A stretch of DNA of 20,110 nt from JBPOIS01 sp052034295 (lineage in GTDB: Bacteria; Pseudomonadota; Gammaproteobacteria; Pseudomonadales; Moraxellaceae), in the NCBI GenBank assembly GCA_052034295.1, contig JBPOIS010000138.1:1-20110 (forward strand), in the 5' to 3' direction. The stretch's first letter is position 1. Each line of letters starts with the position of its first letter. Positions 6,874 through 13,974 of the stretch are shown here, one piece after another. The notes under the pieces were generated by a model. The model did not search any database. It saw only the letters and a program-made list of their open reading frames with translations, and was not told where the DNA came from. The position numbers were made by a program, and so were the translations under genes.

Positions 6874-9561
6874 TCAAAAGGTGATGGACGCCGGAATACT
6901 CTGGTTCTGGCCCTGATCCAGCGCTGCCTTCAGGGTCTGCTGCAGGGCGGCACTGCTGGCTTCATCCAGGGGCTGGCCGTGCTGGTTGCTGATGAAAAAC
7001 ACGTCTTCGGCGCGTTCGCCCAGTGTGGCAATCCGCGCCGAATGAATATCCACCCCGGCCTGTGCAAACAACTGGCCGATCTGCGCCAGCAGGCCCGGAC
7101 GGTCGAGGGTGATGATTTCCACCACCTGCATGGCCGCCTGATAGGGCGTCGGCAGCATGCGGATGTTGACTTCGCTGGCAATGTTGAAGTGCTTGAGCTG
7201 GCGGGGCATGCGCCAGTGCACCTGCCCCGGCATCGGCTGTTCGGCCGCCAGGGTCTGGCCGAGGGCCTCCACCAGCGCCTGACGGCGGCTGGGGTCCTGC
7301 ATCAGCTGGCCACTGCGGTCCAGCACCATGTAGGTGTCCAGTGAAAATCCCCGGTTGCCGGTGATGATGCGGGCATCCTGCACATCCAGTTCAAACTGAT
7401 CCAGCACGATCACCGTGGCGGCAAACAGATTGGGCCGATCCCGGGTGTAGATGAAGATCTGCGCCGCATCCTCCATCATGGCGCGGTGCTCGCGCAGCAT
7501 CACCAGCGGCGTGGTGGTGTCGCCATGCGCCAGGATGGCGCTGGTGTGCCAGACGATTTCGCTGGGGCGTTCACGCAGGAAGTAATCCTCGCCCAGCTCG
7601 GCCCAGATGCGCCGCACATCGTCTTCGTGAAAGCGCTCCATCAGCTGCTGCAGGGCCTGTTCCTGGGTTTCTTCGATCAGCATGGCCCGGTCGATCGGGG
7701 TGTCCAGCCCCATGCGCAGCATACGCCGGGTCTCGGTGTACAGGGTGCGCAGCAGGGTGGCGCGCCAGCTGTTCCACAGCTTGGGGTTGGTGGCGTTGAT
7801 GTCGGCGACGGTGAGCACAAACAGATAATCCAGATGCACCAGATCGCCCACCGCACGGGCAAAGTCCTGTACCACTTCCGGGTCGGAAATGTCCTTTTTC
7901 TGGGCGGTCAGCGACATCAGCAGGTGGTTCTCGGTCAGCCACGCCACGATGCCCGCTTCACGCTTGCTCAGGCCATGGCGGGCGCAGAATTCCAGTGCAT
8001 CCACCGCACCCAGCTCGCTGTGGTCGCCACCACGTCCCTTGGCAATGTCGTGGAACAGCGCCGCCAGATAGACGATCTCCTTGCGGTCCAGCCGCTCGAA
8101 CACCGGCGACACCACCGGGAACTGGGCCTTGTATTCCACATCGGCGAAGCGGCGCAGGTTGCGGATCAGCAGCAGGGTGTGATAATCCACCGTGTAGATG
8201 TGGAACAGGTCGTACTGCATCAGGCCGATGATCTGCCCAAACGCAGGCAGGTAGCGGCCCAGCACCCCATAGCGCTTCATCGCCAGCAGGGTTTCATACA
8301 GCTGGTGCGGTGAGCGCAGGATCGCCATGAACAGCGCCTGGTGCAGCGGGTTGTCCCGGAACCGGGTGTCGATGGTTTTGGCCCCCAGCATCAGCAGGCG
8401 CAGGGTGCGGGCGCGGATGCCCCGAACCTCGGCGTGGTTGGCCATCAAAAAGAAAATTTCCAGCAGCGCACTGGGGTTTTCTGAGAACACCCGGTGGTGC
8501 TTGACCGCCAGCTTGTCACCGATCCGCTCAAAGCGCGGGTTGATGTCACTGCGGCTGGGCTGTTCGTCCTCCGGCAGGCGCGGCTCAATCACCGACTCAT
8601 AAAAATACGCCAGCAGCATTTCATTGAGCGTTGACACCTGCATGGCCACGCGATAGTAATCGCGCATGAACCGCTCCACGGCGGCATTCGGGTTGGGGTC
8701 ATGGCCAGCCCCCTGATAGCCGAGCCGCTGTGCCAGCTCGCGCTGGTAGTCAAACAGCAGGCGGTTTTCATTGCGGCGGGCCAGCCGGTGCAGGTGGTGG
8801 CGGATCAGCCACAAAAAATCCTCGGCCTTTTGCAGCTCGCGGAATTCAAAGTCACTGATGAAGCCCAGGTGCACCAGATCATAATAGCGTGCCACCCGGA
8901 AATGCCGCTTGCTGATCCAGCCAATCTGGTTGATGTCGCGCAGGCCGCCTGGGGCATTCTTGATGTCAGGCTCGAGGTTGTAGACTGTGTCATGGTGCTG
9001 GGTGTGGCGGGTGCGCTGCTCGGCCATTTTCTGGTCAAAAAAACCACGCTCCGACCAGCTTTGCGACACGATCCGCCGGGGGCGCTGGCCCAGCTCGGCA
9101 TCGCCTTCGAGCAGGCGGCTTTCCACCAGACTGGTGGCCACGCTGATGTCCTCTCGGGCGGCATTCAGGCATTCTTCCAGCGTGCGCACGCTGCTGCCGG
9201 GGGCCAGCCCCACATCCCAGAGGCTGGACAAAAACTGCGACACCTGCTGCTGCTCGGTCTCGCTCAGCGGCGCCTGACTGAGCACCATGATGTCCACGTC
9301 CGAATAGGGCAGCATCTCACCGCGCCCATAGCCACCCACCGCGATCAGTGCCAGCCCCTGTACCGGCAGGCCAAAGCGCGCCCACAGCAGCCGCAGCAGG
9401 CTGTCGATGGCGTCGGAACGTGCCTGCACCACCTCGCGGATACTGGTGCCGGTGGACAGTGCATCGTCCAGGGCGGTTTCCAGTGACTTGCGCCACTGGC
9501 CCAGATCCCTGAGGTCACTGTCACAGGAAAAACAATCCTGCACTTCCGGAAAGATGGTCAT
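6874..9561 (-). CDS. glnD: Bifunctional [PII] uridylyltransferase / uridylyl-removing enzyme
   Basis: The 895-residue protein senses glutamine and adds or removes UMP on PII proteins, controlling glutamine synthetase and nitrogen genes. The nucleotidyltransferase domain has GGYGRGEMLPYSDVDIMVL at 76-94, with metal ligands Asp88 and Asp90. A conserved linker includes NLEPDIKNAPGGLRDI (195-210). The HD hydrolase domain has DYHT near 459-462 and HDIAKGRGGDHSELG at 504-518. Two C-terminal ACT domains start at about 708 (DRPNLFAATVIVLDQ) and 820 (DRPGLLAQIGQLFAQAG); they sense glutamine. All key residues are present and the length is typical (about 890). The ATG at 9561 has GAGGAC about 9 bases upstream. 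It lies 57 bases after map and 113 bases before dapC, all leftward, so cotranscription is likely. Confidence 0.98.
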   Translation of the reverse strand: MTIFPEVQDCFSCDSDLRDLGQWRKSLETALDDALSTGTSIREVVQARSDAIDSLLRLLWARFGLPVQGLALIAVGGYGRGEMLPYSDVDIMVLSQAPLSETEQQQVSQFLSSLWDVGLAPGSSVRTLEECLNAAREDISVATSLVESRLLEGDAELGQRPRRIVSQSWSERGFFDQKMAEQRTRHTQHHDTVYNLEPDIKNAPGGLRDINQIGWISKRHFRVARYYDLVHLGFISDFEFRELQKAEDFLWLIRHHLHRLARRNENRLLFDYQRELAQRLGYQGAGHDPNPNAAVERFMRDYYRVAMQVSTLNEMLLAYFYESVIEPRLPEDEQPSRSDINPRFERIGDKLAVKHHRVFSENPSALLEIFFLMANHAEVRGIRARTLRLLMLGAKTIDTRFRDNPLHQALFMAILRSPHQLYETLLAMKRYGVLGRYLPAFGQIIGLMQYDLFHIYTVDYHTLLLIRNLRRFADVEYKAQFPVVSPVFERLDRKEIVYLAALFHDIAKGRGGDHSELGAVDALEFCARHGLSKREAGIVAWLTENHLLMSLTAQKKDISDPEVVQDFARAVGDLVHLDYLFVLTVADINATNPKLWNSWRATLLRTLYTETRRMLRMGLDTPIDRAMLIEETQEQALQQLMERFHEDDVRRIWAELGEDYFLRERPSEIVWHTSAILAHGDTTTPLVMLREHRAMMEDAAQIFIYTRDRPNLFAATVIVLDQFELDVQDARIITGNRGFSLDTYMVLDRSGQLMQDPSRRQALVEALGQTLAAEQPMPGQVHWRMPRQLKHFNIASEVNIRMLPTPYQAAMQVVEIITLDRPGLLAQIGQLFAQAGVDIHSARIATLGERAEDVFFISNQHGQPLDEASSAALQQTLKAALDQGQNQSIPASITF

Positions 9562-9584
9562 GGTCGGCGCGTCCTCGCAGGTGC

Positions 9585-9604
9585 CCGCCGGTCCGCACCG
9601 GCGG
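9585..9604 (-). repeat. Perfect GC-rich hairpin in the map-glnD gap
   Basis: CCGCCGGT (9585-9592) and ACCGGCGG (9597-9604) form a perfect 8-bp stem with a 4-base loop. It sits between the map stop codon (9619-9621) and the glnD ribosome binding site (9571-9576). There is no U-run, so it is not a standard terminator. It could tune differential expression by protecting the map 3' end or affecting glnD translation. Confidence 0.55.
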
Positions 9605-9618
9605 TGCAGGGGTGACCC

Positions 9619-10431
9619 TTAGGCCAGATTGGGCAGGGCAGACAGGTCTTCGCCCTGACGGGCGGTCAGGACCTCGATGCCGGTTTCGGTCACGGCAATG
9701 GTGTGCTCGTACTGGGCCGACAGCTTGTGGTCCTTGGTGACCACGGTCCAGCCATCGCCGAGCAGGCGGGTCTGCCAGACCCCGGCGTTCACCATCGGTT
9801 CAATGGTGAAGGTCATGCCCGGCTGCAGCACCATGCCGGTACCAGCGGTACCATAGTGCAGGATCTGCGGATCTTCATGAAACACCCGGCCAATGCCGTG
9901 ACCACAATACTCGCGCACCACACTGAAGCGCTCGGCCTCGACATATTTCTGGATCGCAGCGCCGATGTCGCCCACGGTGGCCCCCGGACGCACCACGGCC
10001 ATGCCCCGGTACAGCGCCTGCTGCGCCACACGGCACAGCCGACTGGCCAGCACGGAGGGCTGGCCAATCAGGAACATCTCACTGGTGTCGCCGTGGAAGC
10101 CATCCTTGATGACGGTGATGTCGATGTTGATGATGTCGCCGTTTTTCAGGCGTTTGTCCTCGCTGGGGATGCCGTGGCAGACCACATGATTGATCGAGGT
10201 GCAGATGGATTTTGGAAAGCCCCGGTAGTTCAGGGGCGCAGGAATGGCCTGCTGCACGTTGACGATGTAATCGTGGCAGATCCGGTCCAGTTCGCCGGTG
10301 GACACGCCGGCCTGCACATGCGGGCGGATCATCTCCAGCACTTCTGCGGCCAGCCTGCCGGCCACGCGCATTTTTTCCAGATCGGCGGCGGATTTGATCA
10401 GGGACGCATGGGGCAGGTTCAGACTGTTCAT
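9619..10431 (-). CDS. map: Methionine aminopeptidase, type I
   Basis: The 270-residue metalloprotease removes the initiator Met from nascent proteins in the cytoplasm. The pita-bread fold residues are all seen: His86 in NHVVCHGIP, then metal ligands Asp104 (NIDITV), Asp115 (FHGDTSEMF), His178 (YCGHGIGRVFHEDP), Glu211 (FTIEPMVN) and Glu242 (QYEHTIAVT). Each sits 7 residues later than in the E. coli enzyme (97, 108, 171, 204, 235). The ATG at 10431 gives the normal length; the frame remains open to 10554, but that extension reads through the rpsB promoter and is rejected. No clear ribosome binding site precedes it. It is divergent from rpsB, as in pseudomonads, and starts the map-glnD-dapC cluster. 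Confidence 0.97.
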   Translation of the reverse strand: MNSLNLPHASLIKSAADLEKMRVAGRLAAEVLEMIRPHVQAGVSTGELDRICHDYIVNVQQAIPAPLNYRGFPKSICTSINHVVCHGIPSEDKRLKNGDIINIDITVIKDGFHGDTSEMFLIGQPSVLASRLCRVAQQALYRGMAVVRPGATVGDIGAAIQKYVEAERFSVVREYCGHGIGRVFHEDPQILHYGTAGTGMVLQPGMTFTIEPMVNAGVWQTRLLGDGWTVVTKDHKLSAQYEHTIAVTETGIEVLTARQGEDLSALPNLA

Positions 10432-10447
10432 GGTGGGCGCTTTTGCT

Positions 10448-10477
10448 TTGGCAAATGACAGACAAACATGGTATAAA
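10448..10477 (+). promoter_or_regulatory. Promoter of the rpsB-tsf operon
   Basis: TTGGCA (10448-10453) is followed after 18 bases by TATAAA (10472-10477). The base pattern TGG directly before the -10 makes an extended -10 element. The following GTGCCCCC is GC-rich, as in the discriminators of stringently controlled ribosomal promoters. It lies about 160 bases upstream of the rpsB ATG and only 20-40 bases from the map start, so the map promoter must overlap it on the other strand. No map promoter was clear by eye. Confidence 0.62.
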
Positions 10478-10483
10478 GTGCCC

Positions 10484-10640
10484 CCTGTTTTCGCAAATGC
10501 TTTTGCGTGACCAATTTTTCTGGCCACCGGCAGGCGAAGGCAGAATTCGCACATGTGCCGTCACCGCGCTCTGGGTGCTTTTTTCTAAAAAGTGGAGCCG
10601 GCCGGGCACATGGAGGCCTAACCCGATTGAGAGTTTTTTG
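10484..10640 (+). promoter_or_regulatory. Structured rpsB 5' leader, candidate S2 autoregulatory element
   Basis: The leader of about 155 nt can form several hairpins. CGCAAA/TTTGCG are at 10492-10497 and 10502-10507. GCGAA/TTCGC are at 10534-10538 and 10546-10550. CTTTTT/AAAAAG are at 10578-10583 and 10587-10592. An 8-bp long-range helix pairs CATGTGCC (10552-10559) with GGCACATG (10605-10612) and encloses the third hairpin. In E. coli and related bacteria S2 represses its own mRNA through a conserved rpsB leader of similar length, and this region has the right size and place. Identity with that Rfam family is an inference and was not tested. Confidence 0.5.
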
Positions 10641-11399
10641 ATGTCAAGCTATCAAGTCAGCATGCGCGACCTGCTCACCGCAGGCGCCCACTTCGGACAC
10701 CAGACCCGTTTCTGGAACCCCAAGATGAAACAGTACATCTTCGGGGCCCGCAACAAGATTCACATCATCAACCTGGACAAGACCGTTCCGGCCCTGAATG
10801 ATGCGCTGAACTATGCCAACAACCTGGCCAGCAAGAAAAACAAGGTGCTGTTCGTCGGCACCAAGCGCGCCGCCAGCGCCATCATCCGCGAGCAGGCCCA
10901 GCGTGCCGGCATGCCCTATGTCGACCACCGCTGGCTGGGCGGCATGCTGACCAACTGGAAAACCCTGCGCCAGTCGATCACCCGCCTCAAAGAACTGGAA
11001 ACCCAGGCCCAGGATGGCACCTTTGCCAAGCTGACCAAGCGTGAAGCGCTGGAACGCACCCGCGAAATGGAAAAACTGGAAAAGGCCCTGGGCGGCATCA
11101 AGAACATGGGCGGCCTGCCGGATGCCCTGTTCGTGATCGACGTGGACCATGAAGCCATCGCCATCAAGGAAGCCCGCAACCTGGGCATTCCGGTCATTGG
11201 CATCGTCGACACCAACTCCAACCCGGATGGTGTGGACTACGTGATCCCCGGCAACGATGACGCCATCCGCGCCGTGACCCTGTACGCTTCGGCCATGGCC
11301 GATGCCATTCTGGCTGGCAAGGAATACGCTGCCACCCAGAACAGCGCCCAGGCCAAAGGCGAAGATGCCGCTGAAGAAGCCAGCGACGAACAGGCCTGA
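10641..11399 (+). CDS. rpsB: 30S ribosomal protein S2
   Basis: The 252-residue protein is a component of the small ribosomal subunit, bound at the back of the head and needed for S1 binding. It shows the family hallmarks: MRDLLTAGAHFGHQTRFWNPKM near the N-terminus, YIFGARNKIHIINLDKT, VLFVGTKRAA, VDHRWLGGMLTNWKT and LPDALFVIDVDHE. The C-terminal motif GIPVIGIVDTNSNPDGVDY is followed by IPGNDDAIRA. The acidic, Ala/Glu-rich tail is somewhat longer than in E. coli (241 residues). The ATG at 10641 precedes MSSYQVSMRDLL, has GAGAG about 7 bases upstream, and the upstream open frame is leader RNA. It is the first gene of an operon with tsf, and its leader may mediate S2 feedback. Confidence 0.98.
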   Translation: MSSYQVSMRDLLTAGAHFGHQTRFWNPKMKQYIFGARNKIHIINLDKTVPALNDALNYANNLASKKNKVLFVGTKRAASAIIREQAQRAGMPYVDHRWLGGMLTNWKTLRQSITRLKELETQAQDGTFAKLTKREALERTREMEKLEKALGGIKNMGGLPDALFVIDVDHEAIAIKEARNLGIPVIGIVDTNSNPDGVDYVIPGNDDAIRAVTLYASAMADAILAGKEYAATQNSAQAKGEDAAEEASDEQA

Positions 11400-11577
11400 G
11401 TGCTTTGCTGATACCGGGATGCCGGGGCCGTCACGGTTCCGACATCCCTGGGTGGCAGGCTACAGGCCGTCACCCCTGACCAATCTGGCCCTGTAGGGAC
11501 ACGTTTTCCCGCACGCACGGCCAGATTTGCTGTTTTAAGCCCCCTTGAATTTTTGCCATTCCCCACAGGAGAACAAC
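11400..11577 (+). promoter_or_regulatory. Structured rpsB-tsf intercistronic region
   Basis: The 178-nt spacer contains an imperfect hairpin, GGGATG (11416-11421) with CATCCC (11443-11448), with an inner CCGT/ACGG stem. It also has CTACAGG (11460-11466) complementary to CCTGTAG (11490-11496), and a perfect 9-bp pair AATCTGGCC (11482-11490) with GGCCAGATT (11519-11527). The last two overlap at base 11490 and interleave, so they are alternatives or a pseudoknot. TGCTGTTTT follows the last stem. The region could set the S2 to EF-Ts ratio by partial termination or processing. No promoter for tsf was recognised. Confidence 0.45.
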
Positions 11578-12456
11578 ATGGCTGCTATTACTGCCAGCAT
11601 GGTCAAAGAACTGCGTGACCGCACCGGCTTGGGCATGATGGAATGCAAGAAAGCCCTGGAAGAAACCGGTGGCGACATCGAAGTGGCCATCGACAACCTG
11701 CGCAAATCCGGTCAGGCCAAAGCCGCCAAGAAAGCCGGCAACATTGCTGCCGATGGTGCGATCATCATCGCCCAGAACGGCAACAAGGCGCTGCTGCTGG
11801 AAGTCAACAGCCAGACCGACTTCGTCGCCAAGGATGCCAATTTCTCTGAATTTGCCAACAAAGTGGCTGAAGTCGCCCTGGCTGCCGGTGAAACCGATGT
11901 CAGCAAGATTGCCGGTCTGGCCTATGCCGACGGCCTGACGGTCGAGGAAGCCCGCGTCGCCCTGGTGCAAAAGATCGGTGAAAACATCCAGGTTCGCCGC
12001 GCTGCACTGGTCGAAGGCGCCAACCTGGCCACCTACAAGCACGGCCTGAAAATCGGCGTCGTCGTCGCCTACAGCGGCGGCAACGAAGAAACCGGCAAGG
12101 GCATGGCCATGCACGTGGCTGCGTTCAACCCGATCGCCGTGAATGCCGAAGGCGTGGCCGCGGATGTGCTGGCCAAAGAAAAGGAAATCGCCGAAGCCAA
12201 GGCCCAGGAATCCGGCAAGCCGGCCAACATCGTGGAAAAAATGGTCACTGGCGCCATTCAGAAATTCCTGAATGAAGTCACCCTGACCAACCAGATGTAT
12301 GTCATCGACAACGAGAAAAAAGTCGAAGACGTGCTGAAGGCTGCGGGCATGACCGTGGACCAGTTCCTGCGCATGGAAGTGGGCGAAGGCATCGAGAAAA
12401 AAGAAGTCAATTTCGCCGAAGAAGTGGCGGCTGCCCAGGCTGCTGCGGCCAAATAA
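11578..12456 (+). CDS. tsf: Translation elongation factor Ts
   Basis: The 292-residue protein is the nucleotide exchange factor that releases GDP from EF-Tu. The N-terminal UBA-like domain MVKELRDRTGLGMMECKKAL is at 8-27. The signature NSQTDFVAKD, with the Asp-Phe pair that inserts into EF-Tu, is at 77-86. Two dimerisation-type core subdomains follow, with GENIQVRRA and MAMHVAAFNP. Length equals the common size for gammaproteobacteria (about 283-295). The ATG at 11578 follows AGGAGA with 5 bases between, a strong ribosome binding site. It is the last gene of the rpsB operon, followed by a strong terminator; pyrH and frr, which often follow tsf, are not adjacent here. Confidence 0.98.
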   Translation: MAAITASMVKELRDRTGLGMMECKKALEETGGDIEVAIDNLRKSGQAKAAKKAGNIAADGAIIIAQNGNKALLLEVNSQTDFVAKDANFSEFANKVAEVALAAGETDVSKIAGLAYADGLTVEEARVALVQKIGENIQVRRAALVEGANLATYKHGLKIGVVVAYSGGNEETGKGMAMHVAAFNPIAVNAEGVAADVLAKEKEIAEAKAQESGKPANIVEKMVTGAIQKFLNEVTLTNQMYVIDNEKKVEDVLKAAGMTVDQFLRMEVGEGIEKKEVNFAEEVAAAQAAAAK

Positions 12457-12472
12457 GGTCGAGCCAGTCTGT

Positions 12473-12501
12473 AAAAAACGCCCGGTTTCGGGCGTTTTTT
12501 T
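12473..12501. terminator. Rho-independent terminator after tsf (bidirectional form)
   Basis: AAAAAACGCCCG (12473-12484), loop GTTT, and CGGGCGTTTTTTT (12489-12501) form a perfect stem flanked by A and T runs. It ends the rpsB-tsf transcript. It also lies just after the stop of the leftward gene at 12517-12954, so it can serve both convergent genes. Confidence 0.93.
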
Positions 12502-12516
12502 ATGCCCCCATGGGGA

Positions 12517-12954
12517 TCAGGCCAGACGGGTCAGCGGTTTGAAGCCCACTTTCTGCATCAGTGCATCGGCCACCCACGCCGGACCCACCAGCAGAAACTG
12601 CAGGTCCTTGAAGAAGGACGGTTTCTTGCCTTCCACCTTGTGGCCATAAAACTGGCCAATCCACGCCAGCACAAAAATGCCCAGATAGGCACTCAGGCCG
12701 AAGGGCAGGGCCATCACCGCCCCGAGCAGGATCGCCAGAAACAGCCCCATGGCCAGCGCCAGCTTCAGCGACAGCCGCACGTAAAACAGCATCATCACCG
12801 CAAACATGGCCAGCGTGAGCAACAGACTAAGCTGATAGCTCATGCCCACCAGCGTAAACACAATCACTGGCACACACAGCCAGTGGATTTTTTTGTTGGT
12901 GGCATTTTGATGGCTTTCGCTGTATTCCGCCAGCCAGTCCTGCAATGTGCGCAT
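12517..12954 (-). CDS. Mpo1-like (DUF962) membrane protein
   Basis: The 145-residue protein has about four hydrophobic segments (roughly 27-38, 41-59, 63-82 and 86-101). It carries the family's two conserved polar motifs: HQNATNKKIHWLCVP at 15-29 (His15, Asn20, His24) and QFYGHKVEGKKPSF at 101-114 (His105, Glu108). Yeast Mpo1 is a Fe(II) dioxygenase that alpha-oxidises 2-hydroxy fatty acids, and these His residues would bind iron. The bacterial role is unproven, though fatty acid or membrane lipid metabolism is plausible. The ATG at 12954 has AGGAT 8 bases upstream; a TTG at 12972 would add six residues and is less likely. It lies between two terminators, so it is probably monocistronic. Confidence 0.85.
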   Translation of the reverse strand: MRTLQDWLAEYSESHQNATNKKIHWLCVPVIVFTLVGMSYQLSLLLTLAMFAVMMLFYVRLSLKLALAMGLFLAILLGAVMALPFGLSAYLGIFVLAWIGQFYGHKVEGKKPSFFKDLQFLLVGPAWVADALMQKVGFKPLTRLA

Positions 12955-13023
12955 GTCATGACATCCTGACAATTTGTCCTGTCACGACACTACCACAGCC
13001 TGTCCCTGCCGTACACCCAGGCC

Positions 13024-13048
13024 AATAAAAAAGCTGCCCGCAGGCAGC
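13024..13048 (-). terminator. Rho-independent terminator after the rlpA-like gene
   Basis: On the minus strand GCTGCC-TGCG-GGCAGC (bases 13048-13033) is followed directly by TTTTTTATT (13032-13024). It lies 19 bases past the stop codon of the RlpA-type gene (13068-13070), so it should end that transcript. Confidence 0.9.
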
Positions 13049-13067
13049 CTGATCAGGGACGAGCCGT

Positions 13068-13613
13068 TTATTCGGCGTCGGGGCCGGCCACACGCTCAAT
13101 GGTGACGTTTCCAGTGCCGCGCTGGGTGATACCCAGTTGCTGGGCTGCGCCGTAGGACAGATCGAGAATGCGTGAGGCATGGAAGGGGCCACGGTCATTG
13201 ACCTTGACCACCACGCTCTTGCCGTTGTCGCGGTTGGTGACACGGATGTAGCAGGACAGTGGCAGTGAGCGGTGCGCTGCGGTCAGACCGTTCATGTCAA
13301 AGCGCTCACCGCTGGCGGTCTTGCGGCCATTGAACTGGCGGCCATACCAGGAGGCCAGACCGGCCTGGCTGAATTTGCGCACAGTCTGCGAAGCCAGGGT
13401 GCTCATGCGGTCCATCATGCTGTCGCTGTCATTCGACGCCAGGGTGATGGCACGCGGGCTGCTGGGGGTGACGGCGGCGCTGTCAAGCGCCTGACTGGCC
13501 AGCGGTGCGCTGTCAGAGGCTGCGCCCAGGGATTGCAGGGGGGCCAGGTCGGCATGGGCCATCGACAGGCTTCCCACGAACATCATCAGGCTGGCAGCAA
13601 AAACGCGGGTCAT
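13068..13613 (-). CDS. RlpA-type septal lytic transglycosylase/DPBB protein (short, non-lipidated form)
   Basis: The 181-residue protein has a signal peptide (MTRVFAASLMMFVGSLSMAHA, probable cleavage near AHA-D at 21/22), a Ser/Ala-rich linker and a double-psi beta-barrel at about 84-176. The barrel starts with GLASWYGRQFNGRKTASGE and includes LPLSCYIRVTN, VVKVNDRGPF and ILDLSYGAAQQLG. Glu103, His114 and Asp140 have the same spacing (11 and 26) as Glu120, His131 and Asp157 of Pseudomonas aeruginosa RlpA. Cleavage of denuded peptidoglycan strands in the periplasm is therefore plausible. Unlike classical RlpA it has no lipobox Cys and no C-terminal SPOR domain. The ATG at 13613 follows GGAGAAG. 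It is monocistronic, near the cell-wall genes mltB and rodA. Confidence 0.9.
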   Translation of the reverse strand: MTRVFAASLMMFVGSLSMAHADLAPLQSLGAASDSAPLASQALDSAAVTPSSPRAITLASNDSDSMMDRMSTLASQTVRKFSQAGLASWYGRQFNGRKTASGERFDMNGLTAAHRSLPLSCYIRVTNRDNGKSVVVKVNDRGPFHASRILDLSYGAAQQLGITQRGTGNVTIERVAGPDAE

Positions 13614-13938
13614 TCAGGTCTTCTCCACTTGGTCAGTCCGTACAACCAGAAACGGGGTGAGTACAGACTCACGGTTGCGAGCATTCCATCGTGCTCAAGT
13701 TCTGTAGTGCATCGTACGTTTCATTACCGAGGTTGTCCAAAAAATAACGATATTTTGATTAAAAAATAACCATTCGAGCTGAAAACGGCCAAAAAAAACA
13801 CTAAATTGTTTCTAGATATTTCAAAAAGCGTTTTTTTGACCGTTTCGGAGCACAGCGTGGACACAAAATCACCGCCTAGATCGGGTGACCAAGGCGGCAC
13901 ATTGTGCAGAAATGAAGCAGAAGATGTGGGGATGTCAT
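13614..13938. other. Gene-free region upstream of the rlpA-like gene
   Basis: This stretch contains a small perfect hairpin GTGAGT/ACTCAC (13657-13662 and 13667-13672) in the likely 5' leader of the leftward rlpA-like gene. It also has an AT-rich block with A and T runs at about 13738-13850. The only frame of any size (13724-13942, minus) has no ribosome binding site or family features. A weak leftward promoter candidate (TTGGAC, 18-base spacer, TACGAT, minus strand near 13708-13737) was seen but is not convincing. Confidence 0.45.
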
Positions 13939-13970
13939 GCAAAAAAGCTGTTTCCGGGGCCCGGCACCAG
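13939..13970 (-). terminator. Rho-independent terminator after mltB
   Basis: On the minus strand, immediately after the mltB stop, GCTG...CAGC (13967-13970 with 13946-13949) encloses CCGGG/CCCGG (59-63 with 53-57 of block 13900). The stem is followed by a TTTTTT run (13945-13940). The internal 3x3 mismatch slightly weakens the stem. It ends the rodA-mltB transcript. Confidence 0.82.
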
Positions 13971-13974
13971 CCGT

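Noticed and set aside
10443..10640. N-terminal extension of rpsB
   Set aside because: It runs through the promoter and leader RNA, and S2 begins with the family sequence right after 10641.
11470..12114. Minus-strand frame of 214 codons opposite tsf
   Set aside because: It is antisense to a fully conserved EF-Ts and has no family features.
13724..13942. Small minus-strand frame of 72 codons upstream of the rlpA-like gene
   Set aside because: It lies in AT-rich leader DNA, has no ribosome binding site, overlaps the mltB terminator and has no recognisable family.
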